Shown here in pieces: positions 28,360-35,485 of a DNA stretch of 64,000 nt (position 1 is the stretch's first letter; each line of letters starts with the position of its first letter). Under the pieces are notes generated by a model that did not search any database, was not told the DNA's origin, and was given only the letters and a program-made list of their open reading frames with translations. Made by a program: the position numbers and the translations under genes. Source of the DNA: Halobacillus fulvus (GTDB lineage Bacteria > Bacillota > Bacilli > Bacillales > Halobacillaceae); the NCBI GenBank assembly GCA_004078665.1, contig SCFO01000001.1:646377-710376 (forward strand). Reading direction: 5' to 3'.

Positions 28360-29292
28360 ATGAACAAAACTGAACTACAACAACAAAAGCAATTACCTTC
28401 AAAAGAAGAACGCCATAAATTATTCGGATCTGTCAAACCAGGTCCTCGAACGAAACCAGTCGAAAAAGATAAGATGGCTGATTTACAAAATTCCAAAAAA
28501 GACTTTTTATTTGATATTGATGTCGTCGGCATCTCTAATGTCAAGCACCCGATTCGCATTCCGAGTCAGCTGACACCTGAAATTCAGACGACGATTGGGA
28601 CGTTCTCTTTTGGATCATCGATTGCCAAAGGGAGCAAAGGGACGAACATGTCCCGCTTCACAGAGCAACTGGACAAGTATCACAATGAAGGGTTTGCTGT
28701 AGACATTGAAACGTTAAAACAGTTTACAGAAGAGCTTGCCGGCCGCCTGAAAGAAACCGATGCGGAAGTCGAAGTGAATTTCCCGTGGTTCTTCGAGCGT
28801 AGAGGTCCAGCTTCCGACTTAGCCGGTATGAACCATGCGGATGCTACCATCCGTGTCGAATATGACGAAAAGACTGGACATGATGTCACCGTGTCGCTAA
28901 CTGGTAAAATCACGACGCTTTGTCCTTGTTCAAAGGAAATTAGTGAATACAGTGCGCATAACCAGCGCGGAAATGTAACGATGACGGTGAAATTGACCGA
29001 TGATTTTGATGAGCAGGAAACAGACTGGAAAGCGGCACTTCTTGAAGCAGCCGAGAGCAATGCCAGCGCCCGCATCCACCCTGTTCTTAAACGACCGGAT
29101 GAAAAAATGGTCACGGAACAAGCCTATGAAAACCCTCGCTTTGTCGAAGATATCGTACGTCTTGTTGCAGCAGATTTATACGAATACTCCTTCGTGGAAT
29201 CTTTCACAGTCGGATGCCGTAATGAAGAATCGATCCACCTCCACGATGCCGTTGCATCGCTAAGTTATGACAAAAAGCAAGAGCTTGAGTAG
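28360..29292 (+). CDS. folE2: GTP cyclohydrolase FolE2 (type IB)
   Basis: 310 residues, COG1469 family. The active-site block is CPCSKEISEYSAHNQRG with the metal-binding Cys and the His; VNFPWFFERRGPAS and NASARIHPVLKRPDEKMVTE are further family blocks. It converts GTP to dihydroneopterin triphosphate for folate. Unlike FolE (type IA), it can work with metals other than zinc and is often induced on zinc starvation. AAAGGAG lies 9 bases before the ATG. Whether a FolE is also present is outside this window. Confidence 0.94.
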   Translation: MNKTELQQQKQLPSKEERHKLFGSVKPGPRTKPVEKDKMADLQNSKKDFLFDIDVVGISNVKHPIRIPSQLTPEIQTTIGTFSFGSSIAKGSKGTNMSRFTEQLDKYHNEGFAVDIETLKQFTEELAGRLKETDAEVEVNFPWFFERRGPASDLAGMNHADATIRVEYDEKTGHDVTVSLTGKITTLCPCSKEISEYSAHNQRGNVTMTVKLTDDFDEQETDWKAALLEAAESNASARIHPVLKRPDEKMVTEQAYENPRFVEDIVRLVAADLYEYSFVESFTVGCRNEESIHLHDAVASLSYDKKQELE

Positions 29293-29299
29293 GGATTGA

Positions 29300-29524
29300 A
29301 TGAAACACGTAATGATTGGCATCATCCGTTTTTACAGAAAAGGCATCAGCCCGTTCTTCCCTCCGACTTGCCGGTTCCAGCCGACATGCTCGGAATATGG
29401 GCTCGAAGCTTTTCAACGATTCGGTTTTTTCAAAGGCTTTTATTTAACAGTGAAAAGGATTTTGAAATGCCACCCTTTCCATCCCGGCGGTTTCGACCCT
29501 GTACCGGATAAAAAGAATAACTAG
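29300..29524 (+). CDS. yidD: Membrane protein insertion efficiency factor YidD
   Basis: 74 residues. The hallmark [27 protein letters not shown] and [12 protein letters not shown] patterns are complete, with two conserved cysteines. YidD proteins sit at the inner membrane and aid YidC/Sec insertion. Only 7 bases follow the folE2 stop, so it is probably cotranscribed and translationally coupled, which is unusual for a gene often found near rpmH-rnpA-yidC. Confidence 0.93.
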   Translation: MKHVMIGIIRFYRKGISPFFPPTCRFQPTCSEYGLEAFQRFGFFKGFYLTVKRILKCHPFHPGGFDPVPDKKNN

Positions 29525-29567
29525 AGGCAACATCCTGAGCGAGAACTGCTCAGGATGTTGCCTTTGT
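29525..29567 (+). terminator. Terminator of folE2-yidD
   Basis: AGGCAACATCCTGAGC, loop GAGAACT, GCTCAGGATGTTGCCT, TTT; a 16-base perfect stem. Confidence 0.9.
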
Positions 29568-29635
29568 ATAGGTTTATGTTCACGCATTAACGGATACAGC
29601 ATTACACAAGACCAACTACGAACAGGAGTGAAAGC

Positions 29636-29926
29636 ATGGAACTAACCGTTACAGAAAAAGCAGCCCAGTGGTATGAAGAAGAATTAGAAATCAATGAATC
29701 TGCCAACCTACGATTCTATGTTCGTTATGGGGGTGTAGGTGGCCTTCAGCCTGGCTTTTCCCTTGCCATTAAACTGGATGAGCCTGCTGAACCTTTAGTC
29801 GAAGCGAAAGTCGGAAACATCCGCTATTTTATTGAAGCAGAGGATGAATGGTATTTCGATGGCCACTCCTTAAGCGTCGAACTCAACGAAAAGTGGCAGG
29901 AACCGGATTTTCAATACGAAAAATAA
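29636..29926 (+). CDS. yneR: HesB-like protein YneR
   Basis: 96 residues, HesB/IscA fold. It opens MELTVTEKAAQWYEEELEI and carries VRYGGVGGLQPGFSLAI, like iron-sulfur A-type carriers, but has no cysteine at all, so it cannot bind a cluster the way IscA does. This Cys-less state is normal for the YneR branch. Role unknown. GGAGTG precedes the ATG. It keeps the B. subtilis neighbourhood of plsY, yneQ and yneP. Confidence 0.88.
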   Translation: MELTVTEKAAQWYEEELEINESANLRFYVRYGGVGGLQPGFSLAIKLDEPAEPLVEAKVGNIRYFIEAEDEWYFDGHSLSVELNEKWQEPDFQYEK

Positions 29927-29963
29927 AACGCCGACTTCTACTATCTCTGAAAGGATGAACCGT

Positions 29964-30830
29964 ATGTCTGAAACGCCATTCCAGAGGCAAGTGAAAGAAA
30001 AGTGGACCGTCCAATACGAAGAAATGAATTTCCCAGCGATTCAAAAAGGCTGGGTCCTTCCTGTCGATCGTTGGCAAGACTTTGACCCATTCATTCTTAT
30101 GGCAGAAGACTGGTTCAAACGCGGAACATTCCCTGATCACCCTCACCGCGGTTTCCAGACGGTCACCTATGTCATTGATGGACGTCTCGAACACATTGAT
30201 AACGCAGGTGGCCGTGAAATTCTTGAGCCAGGAGACGTCCAATATATGAACGCCGGGTGGGCGGCGAGACACGCTGAAGACGGAGTCGAAAACGATATCG
30301 CCCATACGCTTCAGCTCTGGCTGAACCTCCCGAAGGATAAAAAAGATACAGATACCATCTATCAGAACATTTATGGCGAAGAAGCTCCTACTGTCACCTT
30401 TGAAGGTGGGCAAATCAAAGTCTTCTCCGGCAACGTTGCGGGAGTGAAAGGTCCGATGGATTCCATCGTGCCAATTACACTTTCTGAGGTTCAGCTGTCA
30501 GAAGGTGCTGATTTTCATCTGGACCTTCCAGAAAATCATAACGCTTTTCTTTATGTGCTTAGCGGAGAACTGGAAGTCGGAACAGATGCGACCTCAATGA
30601 AAAAACATGATGTCGCAACTTTACACTATGTAGAGGAAGGATCCCGCGAAAAGCGGAGTGAGCTCTACTTGAAATCGAACCGGAGACGGACGAAAGTACT
30701 GGTGTATTCCGGTGAGCCGATCCGGGAAAACATCGTCCCATATGGACCGTTTGTTATGAACTCAATGGAAGAAATCAAACAGGCTTACCGTGACTTTCAT
30801 GACGGAAAGTTTGGCCCACCAGCGATATAG
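29964..30830 (+). CDS. Pirin-family protein
   Basis: About 288 residues, bicupin. Start chosen at ATG 29964, 8 bases after AAAGGA; an ATG at 29955 touches the ribosome site. The N-terminal cupin has DHPHRGFQTVTYVIDG and, later, MNAGWAARHAED, giving the His-His-His-Glu metal site; the C-terminal cupin has NHNAFLYVLSGELEVG. Bacterial pirins bind iron; some cleave quercetin, others act in redox sensing. Role not determinable. The ferredoxin gene starts 14 bases after its stop, so they likely form a pair. Confidence 0.9.
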   Translation: MSETPFQRQVKEKWTVQYEEMNFPAIQKGWVLPVDRWQDFDPFILMAEDWFKRGTFPDHPHRGFQTVTYVIDGRLEHIDNAGGREILEPGDVQYMNAGWAARHAEDGVENDIAHTLQLWLNLPKDKKDTDTIYQNIYGEEAPTVTFEGGQIKVFSGNVAGVKGPMDSIVPITLSEVQLSEGADFHLDLPENHNAFLYVLSGELEVGTDATSMKKHDVATLHYVEEGSREKRSELYLKSNRRRTKVLVYSGEPIRENIVPYGPFVMNSMEEIKQAYRDFHDGKFGPPAI

Positions 30831-30844
30831 GAGGTGAAGTGTTC

Positions 30845-31084
30845 ATGGCGTTTGTCATCACGAGTCCGTGCCAAAACGAACAGGCAGGTGAGTGCGTAGA
30901 CGTATGTCCTGTCGATTGTATCCAAAAAGGCGACGATCAATACTACATCGATCCGGAGGTATGTATTGACTGCGGAGCATGTGTTTCCGTATGCCCGGTC
31001 GATGCGATCGTAGAAGAATACGAATTGACCCCTGAACAAGAACCGTTTTTGGAAAAAGCCGAAAAGTTCTTTGGACATATGTAA
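30845..31084 (+). CDS. Ferredoxin (7Fe/8Fe type)
   Basis: 79 residues. Start set at ATG 30845, 8 bases after AGGAGGTG; an earlier GTG at 30839 is too near that site. Two cluster motifs are visible: an N-terminal CQNEQAGECVDVCPVDC and CIDCGACVSVCPVDA, consistent with one 3Fe/4Fe and one 4Fe cluster. It is acidic, as usual for electron carriers. Redox partners are not evident; the adjacent pirin is not known to need one. Confidence 0.92.
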   Translation: MAFVITSPCQNEQAGECVDVCPVDCIQKGDDQYYIDPEVCIDCGACVSVCPVDAIVEEYELTPEQEPFLEKAEKFFGHM

Positions 31085-31087
31085 AGG

Positions 31088-31118
31088 AAAAGCAGCCGTA
31101 AAATTACGGCTGCTTTTT
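31088..31118. terminator. Bidirectional terminator between ferredoxin and yneQ
   Basis: AAAAGCAGCCGTAA / TTACGGCTGCTTTT, a long perfect dyad. The yneQ stop lies inside the right arm. Confidence 0.85.
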
Positions 31119-31415
31119 TAATTGGAAACGCTCGATTTGTTCCCACTCGCCTTCTTCTCTTAAAATGCGGTACTGGATATCTCCAAATAAATCGAAGTGA
31201 GGAAAACGAGGGTCCTGATGGATCCATTCCTTCTTTAGACCGTGCTTCTTGCCCCATTCGATCAATTTTTCAATATCTGCACACCCAGCTTTCGTGACCG
31301 TGTCACAGCCTGGAAAGCGCTCATCGATCCAGTAATGGGTTAAAAACGCCACTTCTCCAGCATGGACCTTAGACTTCCATTCTTTCAGTTCTTTCCGATT
31401 GATTCCAAACGCCAT
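31104..31415 (-). CDS. yneQ: YneQ-family protein
   Basis: 103 residues. No catalytic motif; it is charged and rich in aromatic residues (HYWIDERFPGCDTVTKAGCADIEKL, written in part), with two Cys at about 37 and 45 and a tail rich in Lys. It matches YneQ of B. subtilis by position and pattern. Its ATG overlaps the yneP stop by one base (TAATG), so the two are coupled. Function unknown. Confidence 0.8.
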   Translation of the reverse strand: MAFGINRKELKEWKSKVHAGEVAFLTHYWIDERFPGCDTVTKAGCADIEKLIEWGKKHGLKKEWIHQDPRFPHFDLFGDIQYRILREEGEWEQIERFQLKKQP

Positions 31416-31837
31416 TATTGTGGCTCCATAGCCTGGACATAGGCTTCATGCCACTCAGGAAAGCTTCGCCTGATTGAAACGGGTCTGAAATTATCTTTTT
31501 TGACGATGACGTGCTTCGTCTGCCCTGAGACAGCGACCTCGTTATCTTTATGAACGACTTCGTATCCATATGTGACGCGAAGACCGTCATACTCCTCTAC
31601 CCAAGTGCGTACACGGGCATCTTCTCCGTATCGAACTGGATTTTTGAAGCTGATCGTTGCGTCAATCACAGGTGAGACGACTCCGCGGTTCTCAATTTCA
31701 GCATATTTAAAACCAAGTCCTTCAATGAAGGCGGTTCTTCCGAGTTCGAACCAGACGAGGTAATTGGCGTGATACACAACGCCCATCATGTCTGTTTCCT
31801 GATATCTTACTTGTATTGGTGTTTCGATCACTTTCAT
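31415..31837 (-). CDS. yneP: Hotdog-fold acyl-CoA thioesterase (YneP)
   Basis: 140 residues, 4-hydroxybenzoyl-CoA thioesterase/YbgC family. The signature VRYQETDMMGVVYHANYLVWFE has the catalytic Asp/Glu region. It hydrolyses acyl-CoA thioesters; the physiological substrate is unknown. Starts 3 bases after the tandem AAA+ gene. Confidence 0.9.
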   Translation of the reverse strand: MKVIETPIQVRYQETDMMGVVYHANYLVWFELGRTAFIEGLGFKYAEIENRGVVSPVIDATISFKNPVRYGEDARVRTWVEEYDGLRVTYGYEVVHKDNEVAVSGQTKHVIVKKDNFRPVSIRRSFPEWHEAYVQAMEPQ

Positions 31838-31840
31838 TGG

Positions 31841-34099
31841 TCAGGACTCCCTTCTTACCGCATTCCATGCTTGCTCCAAATCTTTTTGTGCGAGTTCATT
31901 CATATCGATGGTCTCTTCTTCCATCACACGAATCGCTTGGAACTGAATCGCTTCGTTCACGATATTGCTGACAAAACGGCCGTTCCCGCGAATCCGATGA
32001 TCTTTATATTTTTCAAGTAAAAATTCATCCGCCCACTCGTTGAAATGGTAGCCAAACTTTTCCGCGTGCAAATGCGTCATTTCAAGCAGTTCCTCTTCCT
32101 TATAATCCGGAAACTCGAAATATTTCTTAAAGCGGGAAGACAGTCCGGGATTACTTTCGACAAGCTGCTCCATTTCGTGCTGATAGCCGGCTAAAATGAC
32201 GACAAGGTTTTCGTTATGCTTCGTCATTTCATCCACGAGTGTTTCGATCGCTTCTTTGCCAAAATCATCACGCCCCCCATTATAAAGAGCGTAGGCTTCG
32301 TCGATGAAAAGTACACCACCGAGAGCTTCCCTTATTTTCCGCTTCGTTTTCATTGCCGTTTGTCCGACGTAACCAGCCACTAAATCACTCCGCGAAACGA
32401 CGACCATATGCCCGCGCTTCAAGAGGCCACATTGTTTTAATATGCCGGCATAAATCTCAGCGACCGTCGTCTTTCCTGTTCCGGGATTTCCAGAGAAAAC
32501 GGAATGAAGCTGAATCGGAACGACAGGGTACCCTTTTTCTTTTCTCTTCTGCTGTGCCTGGACAAATGAAGACAGCTTCCTCACTTCATTTTTTACATTT
32601 TGCAGACCGATGAGCTCATCGAGTTGATCGAGCGGAGATGTTTCCTCTTGATCATTTCCATCCTCCCATGACAGATCCTGTTCCTCAATCCTCATATGAT
32701 CGAGCCAATGGTGCTTATCCTTTTCAGCTTCTGAAGCGCCTTTTTGGAACACTGTTTTCATCACAAGGTTTTTGACCGTACGGGCATTTCCGAACGAATC
32801 GTCCACTCTTTCCTTGTCAATCAAACTCGTAAACTGCTTCAATGCCTGTTCTGTGAAGAAGAAGTCATTATCGAGAGCGGTGCGTTCCGCAATCGTCATA
32901 AGCTCATCCATCGTATAGTCCGGGAGCTCGATGTGGTTTTGTTCAGGGAAGCGGCTTCTGAGTCCGGGATTGGACCAGAGGAACTGCCTCATTTCTTCAG
33001 GATAGCCTGCCATAATGACGGCAAACTTCCCGCCAAATTCTTTACTTGTCATGGCGGACACGAGCGTGTCGATGACGGCCTGCCCGTAGTCGTTCCCTGT
33101 TTGTCCTTCCCGTTTTAAACTGTAAGCTTCATCGATGAATAAAACGCCTCCAATCGCCTGTTTAACGTAATTCATCGTATTTTCTTCGCTTTGGCCGACA
33201 TAAGAACCGACAAGGTGTGAACGGTTCACTTCGACGACTTCTTTCGTGTCTAAGATCCCGAGTTCATGGTAAATGTTAGCGAGCAGACGAGCAATCGTCG
33301 TCTTCCCTGTTCCAGGATTCCCGGTAATGATCATATGCAATCCAGGCTCATCGACCATCGAAAATCCGAAACTCTTACGGCGCTGCTGATACTTCAAGAA
33401 ATGGTAATACCGTTTGATATACCCTTTGACATCATGAAGGCCGACCATTTGGTCGAACGACTCCAATGGATTTTGATTCGAGCGATTTGTCAAAAACTCC
33501 GGAAGCCGTTTGTATAATTCATCCTGATCATCCGACAGTTCCCGTGCCCGTTCATTCACTTCTTTGACGGGGATCCGGATCCTTCTATTTTCTATGGACG
33601 TAATTGCTTCTACCACTACTTCTTCGAGGGCGACGATTTTTTCATACACTTCCTGGTATAATTTCAACCGGCTGTTCGCATCCAAAATCGTCTTTTTTGC
33701 AAGGTCCTCGTCCCAGTGCTCTTTCAACTCTTTCAAATCTGCATAAATCGCACGGGCCTTTTTCCCCTTCGCCGAATCATGGTCCGTCTCATGCAGGACC
33801 CACTGTTCAAGCGGTGTTTGTTTAAGTAACGTGTAGGCTTGCATCATTTGTTGAGACTCATATAAATCATTCACTAACGAATGATTGCGATCCAGTACTC
33901 TTGCTTCATCAATGAACTGATCGGCGAGGGAGTCTTCTTCTGGGTGACGCTTAATCCGATGATAGGCGAGTGCGACGTATAGGACGGCTAATAATTCTTT
34001 ATCTTCAATGGTATGGTCGTTTAAATATCTTAACGCTTCGATTTCTGAAACAGGCGGCTGGTCATCCAGACTGTTCCAATTTTTCAATTCTTCCATCAT
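31841..34099 (-). CDS. Tandem AAA+ ATPase (two CbbX/SpoVK-like modules)
   Basis: About 752 residues. Start is the ATG pair at 34096-34099, 8 bases after AAAGGAAG. The N-terminal 210 residues are helical with no known motif. Then two complete CbbX-like modules: the first with GNPGTGKTTIARLLANIYH and GGVLFIDEAYSLKREG, the second with GNPGTGKTTVAEIYAGILK and GGVLFIDEAYALYNGG; both have arginine-finger-type NPGLRSRF / NPGLSSRF. CbbX-type ATPases remodel proteins as hexamers. Both modules look catalytically intact. Cotranscribed with yneP and yneQ. Its relative SpoVK (one module) is encoded at 53482-54420. The target is unknown. Confidence 0.88.
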   Translation of the reverse strand: MMEELKNWNSLDDQPPVSEIEALRYLNDHTIEDKELLAVLYVALAYHRIKRHPEEDSLADQFIDEARVLDRNHSLVNDLYESQQMMQAYTLLKQTPLEQWVLHETDHDSAKGKKARAIYADLKELKEHWDEDLAKKTILDANSRLKLYQEVYEKIVALEEVVVEAITSIENRRIRIPVKEVNERARELSDDQDELYKRLPEFLTNRSNQNPLESFDQMVGLHDVKGYIKRYYHFLKYQQRRKSFGFSMVDEPGLHMIITGNPGTGKTTIARLLANIYHELGILDTKEVVEVNRSHLVGSYVGQSEENTMNYVKQAIGGVLFIDEAYSLKREGQTGNDYGQAVIDTLVSAMTSKEFGGKFAVIMAGYPEEMRQFLWSNPGLRSRFPEQNHIELPDYTMDELMTIAERTALDNDFFFTEQALKQFTSLIDKERVDDSFGNARTVKNLVMKTVFQKGASEAEKDKHHWLDHMRIEEQDLSWEDGNDQEETSPLDQLDELIGLQNVKNEVRKLSSFVQAQQKRKEKGYPVVPIQLHSVFSGNPGTGKTTVAEIYAGILKQCGLLKRGHMVVVSRSDLVAGYVGQTAMKTKRKIREALGGVLFIDEAYALYNGGRDDFGKEAIETLVDEMTKHNENLVVILAGYQHEMEQLVESNPGLSSRFKKYFEFPDYKEEELLEMTHLHAEKFGYHFNEWADEFLLEKYKDHRIRGNGRFVSNIVNEAIQFQAIRVMEEETIDMNELAQKDLEQAWNAVRRES

Positions 34100-34184
34100 C
34101 GTTCTCACTTCCTTTCCGATCACGCTATATATTTTACCATACAGCAGCTAGGATGTAGATGAACAAGAATCAGCTTGTTGTACA

Positions 34185-34214
34185 CAAAAAAAGCCTCCGC
34201 AAATACGGAGACTT
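34185..34214 (-). terminator. Terminator of tlp
   Basis: Minus strand AAGTCTCCG, loop, CGGAGGCTT, T-run. Confidence 0.8.
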
Positions 34215-34220
34215 TTCTCT

Positions 34221-34466
34221 TTAATAATCCTGGTGACGAGCTTCGTCTTTGATTTCTTCTCTCATCGCCCGGATCGATTCGTTCCGGTGCTTGTTTTTCT
34301 TTTCGATGTTACGTTTCTCTTCTTCCGTTGCAAAAGCTAGAGATTCATGAGAGGCTTCGATATTTTCAATCGTATCTACGACTTTTTCCTGTAACCGGTC
34401 CACGTTGTCAGCGCGGTTGTCAGGGTTCGGCGGTTGGTTGGACATATGTTGTTGTTTGTGAGACAT
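34221..34466 (-). CDS. tlp: Small acid-soluble spore protein Tlp
   Basis: 81 residues. Core PNPDNRADNVDRLQEKVVDT, then IEASHESLAFATEEEKRNIE and ESIRAMREEIKDEA, are typical of Tlp despite its old name (thioredoxin-like). It is a spore-core small acid-soluble protein made under SigG in the forespore. GAGGAGGAA precedes ATG 34466. Position next to yneP/Q and yneN agrees with B. subtilis. Confidence 0.92.
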   Translation of the reverse strand: MSHKQQHMSNQPPNPDNRADNVDRLQEKVVDTIENIEASHESLAFATEEEKRNIEKKNKHRNESIRAMREEIKDEARHQDY

Positions 34467-34544
34467 CAAATTCCTCCTCAGGGTTTTCTTTGACTTCCTA
34501 ACAAAGTCTCTTTTACTATTCCCTAAGAAGGAACCGTTATGTAA

Positions 34545-34574
34545 AAGCGATCCCCTCTTCGTTTAAGAAGGGAT
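34545..34574 (-). terminator. Hairpin after the FbpB-like gene
   Basis: ATCCCTTCTT / AAGAGGGGAT dyad with 5-base loop overlapping the stop; the T-run is set back by 3 bases. Confidence 0.5.
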
Positions 34575-34706
34575 TTGCTTCAGGCGGCTTTGGTGACGTT
34601 TGTCGATCCGATCATCAATTTGATCCAAAAGCTTTTGGTCAGATTTGATGGAGCGGATATTTTCCTTAATCCGATCATCCAGCGATTTCGATTGACGTTT
34701 TCTCAT
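34563..34706 (-). CDS. Small basic protein (FbpB-like)
   Basis: 47 residues, start at ATG 34706 after AAAGGAGAG. MRKRQSKSLDDRIKENIR with heptad-like charged helices (KSDQKLLDQIDDRIDKR) resembles FbpB-family small basic proteins, which in B. subtilis assist the iron-sparing sRNA FsrA. The family is assigned by pattern only. No good Fur box is visible in the 50 bases before it; it may be read from the yneN promoter. Confidence 0.6.
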   Translation of the reverse strand: MRKRQSKSLDDRIKENIRSIKSDQKLLDQIDDRIDKRHQSRLKQIPS

Positions 34707-34756
34707 AGAAATCTCTCCTTTAGAAGAAGAGTTCCCATATTCCATAAAAATTATCC

Positions 34757-35353
34757 CTATTTCAGGTCATTTTTCATTTCGATCATGAATTCATAATTCA
34801 TTGGACCAACCCTCCGCGGTTTTTGGATGGTCCCGTCTGTTCCGATAAAGTATGTCGTCGGAATCGAAATCGCCTGATATTCGGTCGTTATGTCAAGTTG
34901 TTCATCTAACAAGACAGGGAACGTATAACTCCCTTCTTCCACGTAATCCTTTACGACCTGCATCTTGTTCTCAAAGTTTGCCCCTTTCTCTGATCCTGTC
35001 CCGTTCACAGCGAGGACGACGACTTCGTCTCCGAACTCCTCATGGAAACGCTGCATCTCCGGCATTTCTTCACGACACGGCGGACACCACGTTGCCCAGA
35101 AGTTGACAAACACTTTTTTTCCTTTTAAATCAGAAAGCTGAACATTCTCCCCGTCCAGTGTCTTTAATGTGAAGTCGGGCGCCATTTCCCCCGCTTGTAA
35201 GCCCGCTGGTGAATTCGGGGCATACATCGTGGTTCCATCATTCTCTGCCGACTGATTAGCCACCTGTTTTTTATCTCCGTCTGTGACTCCGCTATATATA
35301 CCAAACGCAAGCAAGGCGAGAAGAAAAAGAGCAGCGAAAACCCTTTTTACCAT
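34757..35353 (-). CDS. yneN: ResA/StoA-like thiol-disulfide oxidoreductase (YneN)
   Basis: 198 residues. Residues 4-22 are a membrane anchor; the redox domain faces outside. TlpA-family marks are PAGLQAGEMAPDFTLKTLDG, FVNFWATWCPPCREEMPEM with the active-site Cys-Pro-Pro-Cys, and the cis-Pro loop SIPTTYFIG. It reduces disulfides in extracytoplasmic or spore-envelope proteins using electrons from CcdA, whose gene is at 42004-42708. It sits downstream of citB as in B. subtilis. Confidence 0.9.
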   Translation of the reverse strand: MVKRVFAALFLLALLAFGIYSGVTDGDKKQVANQSAENDGTTMYAPNSPAGLQAGEMAPDFTLKTLDGENVQLSDLKGKKVFVNFWATWCPPCREEMPEMQRFHEEFGDEVVVLAVNGTGSEKGANFENKMQVVKDYVEEGSYTFPVLLDEQLDITTEYQAISIPTTYFIGTDGTIQKPRRVGPMNYEFMIEMKNDLK

Positions 35354-35452
35354 AGTGAATGTTTCAACTCCTTCAAGAATACTCGTCCGTCTATTCTATG
35401 TGTTAGCATATACAAAATGCCTGAGTTCTGTAAAGGTACTGTCATGCAAAGA

Positions 35453-35479
35453 AAAGCCGCCCGGTAAACGGACGGCTTT
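35453..35479 (-). terminator. Terminator of citB
   Basis: Minus strand AAAGCCGTCCG, loop TTTAC, CGGGCGGCTTTTC, 6 bases past the stop. Confidence 0.8.
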
Positions 35480-35485
35480 CAGTCA

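Noticed and set aside
34707-34756. Fur box before the FbpB-like gene
   Set aside because: Only a GGATAAT half-site is visible; no 19-base dyad.
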